A DNA stretch of 64,000 bases from Nioella sediminis (GTDB taxonomy: Bacteria > Pseudomonadota > Alphaproteobacteria > Rhodobacterales > Rhodobacteraceae), in contig NZ_MNBL01000041.1 of NCBI RefSeq assembly GCF_001879695.1, positions 176,359 to 240,358 on the forward strand, given 5' to 3'. Every line of letters starts with the position of its first letter. Positions within the stretch are counted from its first letter, which is position 1. Under the pieces are notes generated by a model. It saw only the letters and a program-made list of their open reading frames with translations, had not been told where the DNA came from and searched no databases. Below, piece after piece: positions 18,145 to 27,126 of the stretch. The position numbers and the translations under genes are program-made.

Positions 18145-19677
18145 ATGCGGGGACCGCACAATATCTGGCGTCTGATCCGCACCGGCGCGACCTTTGAACG
18201 GACCGGTGCCATGGCCGAGGCGCTGGAGGCGATGGACGCGCCGCGTAGCGTTCGGCTGGGGCTGCGCATTCTGGCCTGGCCGTTCAAATGGCTGGGGCTG
18301 AAAGGCGACACCAGCCTGCCGCCGCTGGTCAGGGCGCTGACGGCACTTGGCCCGGCCTATATCAAGTTCGGGCAGATCCTGTCGACGCGCCCCGATGTGG
18401 TGGGGCCGGAGCTGGCGACGGAACTCAGGGTTCTTCAGGACAAGCTGCCACCCTTTGACAGCGCCATTGCCAAGCGGACCATCGCGCAGGAGCTGGAGAT
18501 TTCGGTCGAGGAGCTGTTCAACGAGTTTTCCGAACCCGTTGCGGCGGCCTCGATCGCGCAGGTGCACCGCGCCCGGCTGCGCGATACCGGGCAGGAGGTG
18601 GCGGTCAAGGTGCTGCGCCCCGGCATCGAGCGCGCCTTTCGCAAGGATATCGACGCCTTCTACCTGATGGCGAGCTGGATCGAGACCCTGTCGCCTGCCT
18701 CGCGCCGCTTGCGGCCTCAGGACGTGATCGAGCATTTCGAAGGCGTGGTGATGCGGGAGTTGGACCTGCGCATCGAAAGCTCCGCCGCCGGGGAATTTGC
18801 CGCGCGCACCGAAGGGGACGAGGGCTTTACCGTGCCTGCGGTGAACTGGTTCCTGTGTTCGCGCCGGGTGATGATGCTGGATTGGGCCGAGGGCGTGTCC
18901 TTCAGCGATATCGAGGCCATCGACGCGGCGGGCCATGACCGGACGGCGCTGGCCGAACGGGTCTTGCAGATGTTCCTGCGCCACGCGCTGCGCGACGGAT
19001 TTTTCCACGCCGACATGCATCAGGGAAACCTGAAGGTCGCGCCGAACGGCGATATCGTGGCGCTGGATTTCGGCATCATGGGGCGGCTGGATGAATATAC
19101 CCGCCGGGTCTACGCGGAGATCCTGATGGGCTTCATCCGCCGCGACTATCGCCGCGTGGCCGAGGTGCATTTCGAGGCCGGTTACGTGCCTGCCGACCGC
19201 GATATCGACGAATTCGCACAGGCGCTGCGATCTGTGGGTGAGCCGATTTTCGGCATGGATGCCAGCCGGATCTCCATGGCGCGGCTTCTGTCCTATCTCT
19301 TTGAGGTAACAGAACAATTCGGCATGGAGACGCGGACCGAACTGATCCTGTTGCAACGCACCATGGTGGTGGTCGAGGGCGTCGCGCGGTCGCTGGATGA
19401 AAACATCAATATCTGGAGCACGGCGCGCCCGGTGGTGGAGCAATACATCACCGAAAACCTTGGCCCCAAGGCGATGCTGCGCGACCTTGTGCGGACAGCA
19501 CAGGTGCTGTCCCGTTTCGGCCCGCGCCTGCCGCAGATGGCGCAGGATGCGCTGCTGTCCCATGCCAATACGCTGCCGCCGCCGCGCCGGTCGCGGGTGG
19601 CGGAACGGCTGGCCTATCTGGTGGGCGGCGTGCTGCTGGCCTTCGCCTCGGTCGCGGTCTGGGAATTCTGGTTCTGA
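18145..19677 (+). CDS. ubiB: UbiB atypical kinase-like ubiquinone biosynthesis protein
   Basis: A 510-residue ABC1/ADCK family ATPase needed for aerobic ubiquinone synthesis. The KxGQ motif appears in YIKFGQILSTRPDVV, the A-rich loop is seen as EPVAAASIAQVHRA, and the catalytic/metal motifs are HADMHQGNLKV and VALDFGIMG. A C-terminal hydrophobic helix (YLVGGVLLAFASVAVWEFWF) probably anchors it to the membrane, as in the family. It directly follows ubiE. The gene often found next in relatives, coaBC, is absent here. Confidence 0.96.
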   Translation: MRGPHNIWRLIRTGATFERTGAMAEALEAMDAPRSVRLGLRILAWPFKWLGLKGDTSLPPLVRALTALGPAYIKFGQILSTRPDVVGPELATELRVLQDKLPPFDSAIAKRTIAQELEISVEELFNEFSEPVAAASIAQVHRARLRDTGQEVAVKVLRPGIERAFRKDIDAFYLMASWIETLSPASRRLRPQDVIEHFEGVVMRELDLRIESSAAGEFAARTEGDEGFTVPAVNWFLCSRRVMMLDWAEGVSFSDIEAIDAAGHDRTALAERVLQMFLRHALRDGFFHADMHQGNLKVAPNGDIVALDFGIMGRLDEYTRRVYAEILMGFIRRDYRRVAEVHFEAGYVPADRDIDEFAQALRSVGEPIFGMDASRISMARLLSYLFEVTEQFGMETRTELILLQRTMVVVEGVARSLDENINIWSTARPVVEQYITENLGPKAMLRDLVRTAQVLSRFGPRLPQMAQDALLSHANTLPPPRRSRVAERLAYLVGGVLLAFASVAVWEFWF

Positions 19678-19756
19678 GACCCTCGCGGGTTACGGGATGG
19701 ACAGGGGGACGGGGCTTTGGGAAGGTTCTGCCAACTTTTCCGCTTGAGCGATCCCC

Positions 19757-21010
19757 ATGGCGCATGACGCGATCCGATCCGAACTGACCGAGCTTTTCAT
19801 GGCCGGTGTCGCCGCCGCCGACCCGGTGCGGGCCGTGGCGCAGGCCCTGAAGGCACGCCCGGTCGAGGTGCCCGATGGCGGAACGCTGATCCTGTTGGCC
19901 GTGGGCAAGGCCGCGAACGGGATGATGCAGGCGGCGCGGACTGCGGTGCCGGAGGGCGTGCCGACGCGCTGCCTGATCGTGACGAATTACGAGAACCACC
20001 GGGATATCGCGGGCGTGGCCTGCTACGCAGCCGGGCATCCGGTGCCCGATGGCAACGGCGTGATTGCCGGGCTGGCGGTGGAGAAGCTGCTGCGCGAGAC
20101 GGGTGCGCGGGACATGGTGCTGGCGCTGATCTCGGGCGGGGGGTCGGCGTTGCTGCCGGGGCCGGTCAAGGGCCTGACGTTGGCGGACAAGGCCGAGATG
20201 AACCGGCTGCTTCTGGCCTCTGGCGCCGATATCGAGGAGAGCAATATCGTCCGGCAGGCCCTGTCGCGCTTCAAGGGTGGCGGGCTGTTGCGACTGGCGG
20301 CCCCTGCCCCGGTGCGCAGCCTGATCCTGTCGGATGTGGTGGGCGATGATCTGCGGGTGATTGCCAGTGGTCCGACGGTGGGGCCGATTGCCGATCTGGC
20401 CACCGCCCGCGCGGTGACCCGGCGGCTCGGCATCTGGGATCAGATGCCCGAGACCGCCCGCGCCGCCCTGCGGCGCGTGGAACCGGCAGCGACGCTGCCG
20501 GCCACCGATGCGGAGCTTGTCGGATCGAACAGGATCAGCGTCGCGGCGATGGCCGCCACGGCGGGGCGGCCCGTGCGGATCGTCGACGATCCGCTGACCG
20601 GGCCGGTGACCAAAGCGTCCGCCCGCGTGCTGGACCTTGCCGCAGACGCCGCGTCGGGTGCCACGCTGCTGTTCGGGGGGGAAACCACGGTCGTCTTGCA
20701 GGGCGACGGGCGCGGCGGGCGCAATCAGGAACTCGCGCTGCGGGTGGCGCTGCTGGCCGAGGAACGGGGCCTGACGGGCGATTGGCTGTTCCTGTCGGGC
20801 GGAACGGACGGGCGAGACGGGCCGACCGATGCGGCGGGGGCCATCGTGGATCAGGGCAGTCTTGGCCGGATGCGCGCGGCGGGGGCCGACCCGAGGGCGC
20901 TGCTGGCCAACAGCGACAGCTACGCGGCGCTGGCGGCGTCAGGCGATCTGTTGATGACCGGGGCAACGGGGACCAACGTGGCAGACCTTCAGATCTTCCT
21001 GACGCTTTGA
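19757..21010 (+). CDS. Glycerate 2-kinase (MOFRL family; also annotated TtuD/hydroxypyruvate reductase)
   Basis: A 417-residue protein of the two-domain glycerate kinase type II family. The N-terminal DUF4147-like domain has VGKAANGMMQ and ALISGGGSALL; the C-terminal MOFRL domain has LFGGETTVVLQGDGRGGRNQELAL and SGGTDGRDGPTDAAGA. It phosphorylates glycerate at the 2-position, feeding the serine cycle or glycolysis. Older annotations call it hydroxypyruvate reductase. It lies 79 bases after ubiB and is probably a separate unit. Confidence 0.92.
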   Translation: MAHDAIRSELTELFMAGVAAADPVRAVAQALKARPVEVPDGGTLILLAVGKAANGMMQAARTAVPEGVPTRCLIVTNYENHRDIAGVACYAAGHPVPDGNGVIAGLAVEKLLRETGARDMVLALISGGGSALLPGPVKGLTLADKAEMNRLLLASGADIEESNIVRQALSRFKGGGLLRLAAPAPVRSLILSDVVGDDLRVIASGPTVGPIADLATARAVTRRLGIWDQMPETARAALRRVEPAATLPATDAELVGSNRISVAAMAATAGRPVRIVDDPLTGPVTKASARVLDLAADAASGATLLFGGETTVVLQGDGRGGRNQELALRVALLAEERGLTGDWLFLSGGTDGRDGPTDAAGAIVDQGSLGRMRAAGADPRALLANSDSYAALAASGDLLMTGATGTNVADLQIFLTL

Positions 21011-21027
21011 ACCTTTGCCTTGGCCGA

Positions 21028-21047
21028 GCCGACAAAAAAGAGTCGGC
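21028..21047 (+). terminator. Possible terminator after the glycerate kinase gene
   Basis: GCCGAC-AAAAAAGA-GTCGGC pairs over 6 bases with an 8-base A-rich loop, 18 bases after the stop. There is no U tract, so terminator strength is uncertain. Confidence 0.35.
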
Positions 21048-21051
21048 GGAT

Positions 21052-21063
21052 CGGAAATTTCCG
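21052..21063. promoter_or_regulatory. 12-bp palindrome upstream of the caspase-like gene
   Basis: CGGAAATTTCCG is a perfect palindrome ending 44 bases before the GTG start. It sits where an operator would overlap or flank a promoter. No cognate regulator is encoded next to it. Confidence 0.35.
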
Positions 21064-21107
21064 GTCATACTATGCCGCATTAGGTTTGTGATTTTGGGAG
21101 ACTGGAC

Positions 21108-22508
21108 GTGGTGCGCCCCCGCGGGTTTCTGGCTCATAGTCTGCTGGTTGTTCTGATGGCTCTGATCGGGCTGGCCCTGCCCGGACAGCTCAGGGCGGAA
21201 CGGGTTGCGCTGATCATTGGCAATTCCCAGTACTCCTCCAGCCCGCTCATCAACCCCGTCAACGACGCCACCGACATGGCCGAGCGCCTGACCGAGATCG
21301 GCTTTCGCGTGCATGGCGACGGGCCGATGCTGGACCAGGATCTGCATGGGATGCAGGTGGCGATCCGCGATTTCACCCGCAGTCTGAACCCCGGCGATCT
21401 GGCGGTGTTCTACTTCGCGGGGCATGGGGTGGAATACAAGGGCACCAATTACCTGATCCCCACCGACGACGAAGAGATCGCCTTCGCCGAGGATGTGCCG
21501 GACTGGGCCTATCCCGCGCCGCGCCTGTTGGAACGGCTGGCCGCAACCGGGGCCACGGGGGTGATCATTCTCGACGCCTGCCGCAACAACCCGCTGCCCG
21601 AACGCGGCGGCGGGCGTGATCTGGGGATTGGTCTGTCGGCGATGGATACGCCTGCGGGCGCGTCCGCCTTCATCCTTTATGCCGCCGCGCCCGGCCAGAC
21701 CTCCTCCGATGGGGAGGGGCGCAACGGGCTCTTTACCGGGGCGCTGTTGCAGGCGCTGGAACGGCCCACGCGGCGGATCGACGACATCATGTACGAGGTG
21801 TCCTTTGCGGTGCGCAACGCCACGCAGGGCCGTCAGGTGCCGTGGCTGGAATTTGCCTTCGCGGGAGAGATTCCGCCGCAATTCCAGGTCGGAGACGGGC
21901 GCGCCGACACAAACGAGGTGCCCGTGCAGGTGGAAGAGGCCGGTCTGCCAAGTGCCGGTAAGCCCGGCCGGGGAATAGAGGACGAGGGCGACCCGCTTTA
22001 TGGGGCGATAGACCTGGCCGCCGGTCCGCCGGAGACCGCCATGGCGCTGGATATGCTGGCAGGCGGGTACGAGGATGCCTCGCAGCTTGGGGGCAATTGC
22101 TATGGCTTCGTGGCCAGCAGCCCGGATTTCCAGCTCGACTGGCAGGAGGCGATTGGCCCGCTCAGGATAACGACGCTCAGCGATGAGGACACGGTGCTGG
22201 TGATGCGCCGCCCCGATGGCACATGGCAGTGCCGGGGCACATCCTCGGATGGATCGGCGCCGGTGCTGGCCCTGTCAGACCTGAGCGCGGGCAGTTACCG
22301 CATCTGGGTCGGCACGGAACGCGAACTGCCGATTGCGCCGGATGCCGAACTGATCGTCGAAGCGCTGGTGCCGGAGCCGGTGGCCGTCGCGCCGGTCGTT
22401 CAGGATGACGCAGGTGCGGGCGTCGGGTTCATCGTCACCTCGCCCTCGGAAACGCCGCCTGCCGTTGCATTGAACCCCGAGGCAACGATCGAGCGGGCAA
22501 TAGACTAG
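21108..22508 (+). CDS. Exported caspase-like (C14) peptidase with C-terminal PPC-like domain
   Basis: A 466-residue protein with a signal peptide (about 1-30, hydrophobic core SLLVVLMALIGLAL). The caspase domain (about 31-255) carries the catalytic dyad H106 (YFAGHGVEY) and C158 (LDACRNNP). A linker (256-306) leads to a beta-rich C-terminal domain (about 317-420) with C331 and C375. That domain aligns with the C-terminus of the trypsin-like protein encoded next. The last 45 residues are Pro/Ala rich. The GTG at 21108 is used, with GGGAG 7 bases upstream. Caspase-like enzymes can act as proteolytic switches; an envelope location is inferred from the signal peptide. The substrate is unknown. 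Confidence 0.88.
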   Translation: MVRPRGFLAHSLLVVLMALIGLALPGQLRAERVALIIGNSQYSSSPLINPVNDATDMAERLTEIGFRVHGDGPMLDQDLHGMQVAIRDFTRSLNPGDLAVFYFAGHGVEYKGTNYLIPTDDEEIAFAEDVPDWAYPAPRLLERLAATGATGVIILDACRNNPLPERGGGRDLGIGLSAMDTPAGASAFILYAAAPGQTSSDGEGRNGLFTGALLQALERPTRRIDDIMYEVSFAVRNATQGRQVPWLEFAFAGEIPPQFQVGDGRADTNEVPVQVEEAGLPSAGKPGRGIEDEGDPLYGAIDLAAGPPETAMALDMLAGGYEDASQLGGNCYGFVASSPDFQLDWQEAIGPLRITTLSDEDTVLVMRRPDGTWQCRGTSSDGSAPVLALSDLSAGSYRIWVGTERELPIAPDAELIVEALVPEPVAVAPVVQDDAGAGVGFIVTSPSETPPAVALNPEATIERAID

Positions 22509-22570
22509 GTCATTTCGCGGCCCGCATTGGACCACGGGCCGGACAAACAGGGTAAGAAAGGATGAGCCAT

Positions 22571-23914
22571 ATGAGATCTCTGACCCTTGGTGCCGCCCTT
22601 CTGACGGCCGGTTTCTTCGCAGCCCCCGATGCCGCCGAGGCGCAGGAGTTTTGCTCGGGCGACCGGGTGATGGGCGGCTGTGCCGTGTCGATCAGCGATT
22701 TCCCATGGATGGTGTCGCTGAACCAGGCCAATGCGCGCAGCCGGTTCGACGGGCATTTCTGCGGCGGTACCGTGATTGCGGACAGGTGGGTGCTGACCGC
22801 GGCGCATTGCGTCGATACCGTCGCCCCCAACAATCCGAGCGGGCTGGAGATCTACGCCAATACCTCCAGCCTGCAGGGCGGGGGCACGGCCTTCGACGTG
22901 TCTCGTGTCTATCTGCATTCCGGGTATCAGGGGGTTGGCGTCAACGATATTGCCCTGCTGGAGCTTGCCCGCCCCACGGGCATCACCCCGGTGCGCCTGT
23001 CGGATGCGGCGCTGGCCCCGGTGGTGGAACAGATTGGCGATCAGACCGTGATCATCGGCTGGGGCCTGACGCCGCCACCGCATATCTCGCGCGGCCGCGG
23101 ACCCCTGACCCAAGCGGAGCGCGCAACCTCTTCTCCGCCGTCGATGTGGGACACGTCGCAGGTGCTGCTCGGCGCGGCGGTGCCGATTGTGCATAACCAA
23201 CTGTGTTCGTCGAACGCGGGTGCAGGTGTTATCTGCGCCGGGTTCCAGGAGGCCGTGGCCGATGCCTGCCGGGGCGATAGCGGCGGGCCGCTGCTGGCCG
23301 CTGACACGCAGGGATATGTGCAGGTCGGGCTGGTGTCGGGCGGCAATTATTGCCACCAGGATGGCGACCATTACGGCACCTATACCCGTGTGTCAGCCTA
23401 TCAGGACTGGATCGCGGCGACCATGGCGGGCGAAACCCCGCAGGTCGATCTGCGCCCGAGCGAGCCTAACTACAACCTGCCGCCGACCTTCGGCAATGTA
23501 ACCCTGTCGAGCGGCTTCTCGCCTGATCCCTACCTTCAGCATCTGCTGGCTGGCGGGTTGCTGGAAGCCTCCAGCGCCGGGCAGGGCTGTGCCGGTCACG
23601 TGGCCGAGGCCCCGGATTTCCAGGTCTATTACCAGGGCGTCGGCGCGCCCTTGTCCTTCACGGTCGAATCACAGAGCGACACAAGCCTGCTGATCAACGG
23701 ACCGGACGGGCAGTGGTATTGCGACGACAATGGCGCAGGCGGGATCAACCCGAGCCTTGTCTGGGGCGCCCCGCCGCAGGGCCGATACGACATCTATGTC
23801 GGCACGATCCAGACAAATGACGAGGTGGGCTACCCCGAGGCGCAGCTGATCATCGGCGGCGGCGGTGGCGCCGGGTCCGGTGGCGGCACGCCCCCCGTGG
23901 AAGACGGCAAGTGA
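22571..23914 (+). CDS. Exported trypsin-like (S1) serine protease with C-terminal PPC-like domain
   Basis: A 447-residue protein with a signal peptide ending near AEAQ. The S1 domain has H79 (TAAHCVD), D126 (GVNDIALLEL) and S237 (CRGDSGGPL). D231, six residues before the serine, predicts cleavage after Arg/Lys. Activation probably needs removal of a short N-terminal segment before VMGG. The C-terminal domain (about 326-428, C340 and C384) is homologous to that of the upstream caspase-like protein, followed by a Gly-rich tail. AGGA 8 bases upstream favours the ATG at 22571; an ATG at 22562 is also possible. It lies 62 bases after the caspase-like gene and is likely co-transcribed. Confidence 0.9.
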   Translation: MRSLTLGAALLTAGFFAAPDAAEAQEFCSGDRVMGGCAVSISDFPWMVSLNQANARSRFDGHFCGGTVIADRWVLTAAHCVDTVAPNNPSGLEIYANTSSLQGGGTAFDVSRVYLHSGYQGVGVNDIALLELARPTGITPVRLSDAALAPVVEQIGDQTVIIGWGLTPPPHISRGRGPLTQAERATSSPPSMWDTSQVLLGAAVPIVHNQLCSSNAGAGVICAGFQEAVADACRGDSGGPLLAADTQGYVQVGLVSGGNYCHQDGDHYGTYTRVSAYQDWIAATMAGETPQVDLRPSEPNYNLPPTFGNVTLSSGFSPDPYLQHLLAGGLLEASSAGQGCAGHVAEAPDFQVYYQGVGAPLSFTVESQSDTSLLINGPDGQWYCDDNGAGGINPSLVWGAPPQGRYDIYVGTIQTNDEVGYPEAQLIIGGGGGAGSGGGTPPVEDGK

Positions 23915-23929
23915 GATGAATTCCGGGGC

Positions 23930-23952
23930 GCGGGCCTGTTGCACGGGCCCGC
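23930..23952. terminator. Stem-loop between convergent protease and flgD genes
   Basis: GCGGGCC (23930-23936) pairs with GGCCCGC (23946-23952) around a 9-base loop. It lies between the stop of the trypsin-like gene (23914) and the stop of flgD (23956), so it could end transcripts from either side. No U tract is present. Confidence 0.45.
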
Positions 23953-23955
23953 CCG

Positions 23956-24618
23956 TCAGAGCGGATCGCGCACCGCCTGGATCAGCGCGGCATTGACCTG
24001 CACGCCACCGGGCATCGACAGCCAGATATCGCCATTCACGATCTGCGCCTCCTCGATCCTTGCGTAGCCCTGCGCCGGTTGCGTGTCGATCGGTTCGTCA
24101 TCGCGGAAATATTCCACGTGGAAGCCATAGACGCCGCTTGGCAGCGGGTCGCCATCGGTGGTCACACCCGCCCAGGCAAAGGCGGTTTCGGTGGCCGGAA
24201 TGGCCACCCGCTGCAAAGTCTGCCCGTCGGCATCCGTCACCACGAGTTCCATTCGATCGGCCAGCGCGTTGTCGCTGGCATAGAGCGTCAGCGGCTCTCC
24301 GTCGAAGGCCATCGGCATCTCGGCGCGGGCGTCCATGCCGATCCAGCCCGTGATCTGGCCCATGCTGGACAGCGCCATGCTGTCTTGAAGGCTGCCAAGC
24401 AGTTCATTCGTGCGAACCTGTTGTTCGACGCCCGAGAAGGTGGCCAGCTGCGTGGCGAATTCGGTCGACTCCATCGGGTTCAGCGGATCCTGGTTCTGCA
24501 TCTGGGTGGTCAGCATCGTCAGGAAGGTCTGGAAGTCGGAATTGATCATGGTGCGATCTTCCGACGCCGCCGATGTGCCGGCGGTCTGGCTGGTCTGGGG
24601 TATGCTCGCGACGTCCAT
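23956..24618 (-). CDS. flgD: Flagellar hook assembly scaffold FlgD
   Basis: A 220-residue hook cap protein that promotes FlgE polymerisation and is later discarded. The N-terminal signature is clear: DFQTFLTMLTTQMQNQDPLNPMESTEFATQLA (in segments, residues 28-59), followed by SGVEQQV. The C-terminal half is the FLG/Fn3-like domain (GDPLPSGVYGFHVEY). It follows fliK by 12 bases, forming a hook-length and hook-cap operon transcribed toward the protease genes. Confidence 0.95.
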   Translation of the reverse strand: MDVASIPQTSQTAGTSAASEDRTMINSDFQTFLTMLTTQMQNQDPLNPMESTEFATQLATFSGVEQQVRTNELLGSLQDSMALSSMGQITGWIGMDARAEMPMAFDGEPLTLYASDNALADRMELVVTDADGQTLQRVAIPATETAFAWAGVTTDGDPLPSGVYGFHVEYFRDDEPIDTQPAQGYARIEEAQIVNGDIWLSMPGGVQVNAALIQAVRDPL

Positions 24619-24630
24619 GTCTGTCCTCCG

Positions 24631-27021
24631 TTAAAGGCGAATATCCAGGCCCGATTGCCCCGTCCGCGCAGAGGCGACCGGCGATTGGGACGGGATGTGG
24701 GACGGGTGAATCTGCGCGTCGTCTTCGCACGCCCCAGGGGGCGGCGCATCGGGCCTGTGCTGCTGGCCACCCGGATCGCGGCCCGAGAAGCTGAACCCGG
24801 CATGATCAAGGCCCTGACGCTGGAGTTCCTGCATCAGGGCGGCGCCGTTGCGGCGCAGCAGATCCAGTGTTTCGGGCAGATCGGCCTGAAGATGAAGGAC
24901 CATGCCTTCGGCTCCCCGGCTGACAGACACACGAATGGCCCCGAGTTCTGGCGGGTCGAGCGTCAGTTCCAGCGGGGCATCGCGATCGGTCATCATCGGC
25001 GCGGCGGCGATCCGTTGCGCAAGCTGCGTCGGCACCGGATCGGGGCGCGGGATGGATGCGGGGTCCGTCGGCCGGATATCCGCATGGGCAGAGGCGGGAA
25101 TTGGGGCGTCCGGGGTGCTGACCAGATCGGCCAGGATCGGGGCGAAATCCCCCCCGGCGGTCATGTCCGGCATCGCTTGACGCGGCACGGTGGCGGTGAC
25201 TGCCACCTCAGAAAGGGGCCGGGCGACCTGTGGGACTGACGGTTCCGGCGCTGCCGTCGGGATCGGTTGCCGGGGGGGCACCTCAGTAGGTCGCAGTTGG
25301 AGGGAGGGCACCGCAACGGAACGCGCATGAGCGGGCTGTTGCGTCATTGCCGACGCGTCGGCCTTCGGACCTGAGGGCATGGAGGCGGACACAGGTGGCA
25401 CTAAGGGCTGAGACTGCCGGGAGGATCGGAACGGCGCTGGAATCACGTCCGCGCGGGCCAATTGGAGGGAAGTGTCAGCCATTCGGGTCAGATTGTGCGG
25501 CGTGGGCCGTTCGGCTGGCTTGGCTGGTTCCGCGATTTCGGCCCCGACCGCGGGTTCGCCGCGAGATGGGGAAACCACCGCCAGCGGGGCTGGCCAATGA
25601 AATCTGCTTGGCGTCTCTTCTTCCTGCTTGGCGAAAGGCGGGGGGGACGATCGGCCAGCCGCCTGACCCATGGCTTCTTGCTGCACCGGGGCGGCGGGGG
25701 GGAGAACCCGCCGCGGTGGCAGTTCAATGGGGGGGCGGGAGACAGGCTCTACCCTGGCTTGAGTCTCCCCAATGCCTCGGGGCGCTGGTGTCTGCGTCAT
25801 TGGCGGCGCTGCATCCCCCGACGGATGACCGTCGCGGGACCGGAGCACCGTGGCAGAATTCGGGAATGATTTGCCCTCACGCGAGGGACTTGCGCTGTCC
25901 GGTGAGGCAATCCGATGCGATTGGACCGGGGAGGCCAACGTCGCGGCACTGCGCAGAGGTGATGGAACCTCCGGTTGGTGGATGGCCGTGCTGCGGTCAT
26001 TTTCTGTACCGGAAGGTGCCGGATTGCCCTGTCGCGGCGTGGCAGCCTGATTGCCTGCGGGACGGGGGGGCGTCGCCGCAGGGATGGCCTTTGCGGTGCT
26101 CGGGGCAGATTTCTGAGCTATAATCGGCATACCGTCTCGGGACTTCGGCATAGCCTCTTGGGCGGTATTCGGTGGCGGGGCCGTTGATCCTGCCCGGTGG
26201 GACGGCGCAGGCAGCGCCGGGCCAAAACGGCCTTCCGCAATGCTGTTATCCATGCTGCTCGGGCGATGTCCGGCGCCCGCATCTTGCGCCGATTGGGAGA
26301 TCATTGCGTCCGGCAGGGGCACCGGGGTGTTTTCCCTGCGCGAGATGGGGGGTGCCTGGCCGTTTTCGTTCGGGTCGCGTGCGACGGACCGCGGGACGAG
26401 TGGGGCGATTTCAGATCCCAGGCCGCGGACCGGCTCGCGTTGCGCGGGCACTTCCTGCTCCGGGACGGGGGGGATTGCCTGCTTGGTGGTGCGATTGTTG
26501 GCGATTTGCCCGGCTGCCGGCGCGAGTGAATGCGCCACTGGTTCCGACATGGGCCGACTCGACGGCAAGGGTGCCTCGCCCGACGTGAAAAGACCGCTGA
26601 ACGCGGGCGCCGGAATTTCAGGAGACAAGACAGAGGGTGTCATCGGCTCCGTCGGAACCACGACTTGCAGTTGCAGCGACGGCGCGGGTTCCGGGGTGTC
26701 GCCGGGTGGTTCGGGCGCAAGCGTGTGGAAGGCAATATGCGAACCCGCCTCTTCAAGACCGGATGAGTCGCCAGACAAGTCATGATCACTCAGCACGACC
26801 GGCGCGGATGGAATCGCGCCGTCAGCTGGCGTGGCATCCTCTGACCAGACCACACGCCACGGACCCAGGCCCGGACCGGGCAGCCCGGATACAGGAAGTT
26901 CGTTATCCTGCCATTGAAATTCCGCGGCAAACTCCACCCCGGTCAGATCTTCGGACCGCCCTGCGCCACGGGAGGCGGCGGGGGGGGCAAGCGGCTGCGT
27001 GATCTGCACTATCGAATGCAT
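24631..27021 (-). CDS. fliK: Flagellar hook-length control protein FliK
   Basis: A 796-residue Pro/Ser/Ala-rich protein, long for the family, with low-complexity central sequence as expected of a molecular ruler. The C-terminal Flg_hook domain is recognisable from LELTLDPPELGAIRVSVS and LDLLRRNGAALMQELQRQGL, which interacts with FlhB to switch substrate specificity. The open frame continues to 27543, but the ATG at 27021 has GGAAGG four bases upstream and begins a plausible protein (MHSIVQITQPL). A CtrA-like site lies 51-65 bases upstream. It is divergent from the FlgJ-like gene. Confidence 0.88.
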   Translation of the reverse strand: MHSIVQITQPLAPPAASRGAGRSEDLTGVEFAAEFQWQDNELPVSGLPGPGLGPWRVVWSEDATPADGAIPSAPVVLSDHDLSGDSSGLEEAGSHIAFHTLAPEPPGDTPEPAPSLQLQVVVPTEPMTPSVLSPEIPAPAFSGLFTSGEAPLPSSRPMSEPVAHSLAPAAGQIANNRTTKQAIPPVPEQEVPAQREPVRGLGSEIAPLVPRSVARDPNENGQAPPISRRENTPVPLPDAMISQSAQDAGAGHRPSSMDNSIAEGRFGPALPAPSHRAGSTAPPPNTAQEAMPKSRDGMPIIAQKSAPSTAKAIPAATPPRPAGNQAATPRQGNPAPSGTENDRSTAIHQPEVPSPLRSAATLASPVQSHRIASPDSASPSREGKSFPNSATVLRSRDGHPSGDAAPPMTQTPAPRGIGETQARVEPVSRPPIELPPRRVLPPAAPVQQEAMGQAAGRSSPPPFAKQEEETPSRFHWPAPLAVVSPSRGEPAVGAEIAEPAKPAERPTPHNLTRMADTSLQLARADVIPAPFRSSRQSQPLVPPVSASMPSGPKADASAMTQQPAHARSVAVPSLQLRPTEVPPRQPIPTAAPEPSVPQVARPLSEVAVTATVPRQAMPDMTAGGDFAPILADLVSTPDAPIPASAHADIRPTDPASIPRPDPVPTQLAQRIAAAPMMTDRDAPLELTLDPPELGAIRVSVSRGAEGMVLHLQADLPETLDLLRRNGAALMQELQRQGLDHAGFSFSGRDPGGQQHRPDAPPPGACEDDAQIHPSHIPSQSPVASARTGQSGLDIRL

Positions 27022-27071
27022 GGAACCTTCCAGATTTCTTCCGGGTCGATCCGCAGTTTCCGCGCCAGAGC

Positions 27072-27086
27072 TTACCAATTCTTTAC
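27072..27086. promoter_or_regulatory. CtrA-box-like site between fliK and the flgJ-like gene
   Basis: TTAC-CAATTCT-TTAC fits a TTA-N-N7-TTA-N pattern like the CtrA recognition sequence TTAA-N7-TTAA. It lies in the 105-base divergent control region. The other matching sites are at 27802, 41481, 46131 and 54882. Confidence 0.4.
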
Positions 27087-27126
27087 TCCCGCGCGCGATA
27101 GTCGCCCCGAATACGGAGAATTGGAA

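Noticed and set aside
21108..23914. Classification of the protease pair as a gasdermin-type or CRISPR-linked defence system
   Set aside because: No gasdermin-like, CRISPR or sensor NTPase gene is adjacent, and both proteins carry signal peptides.
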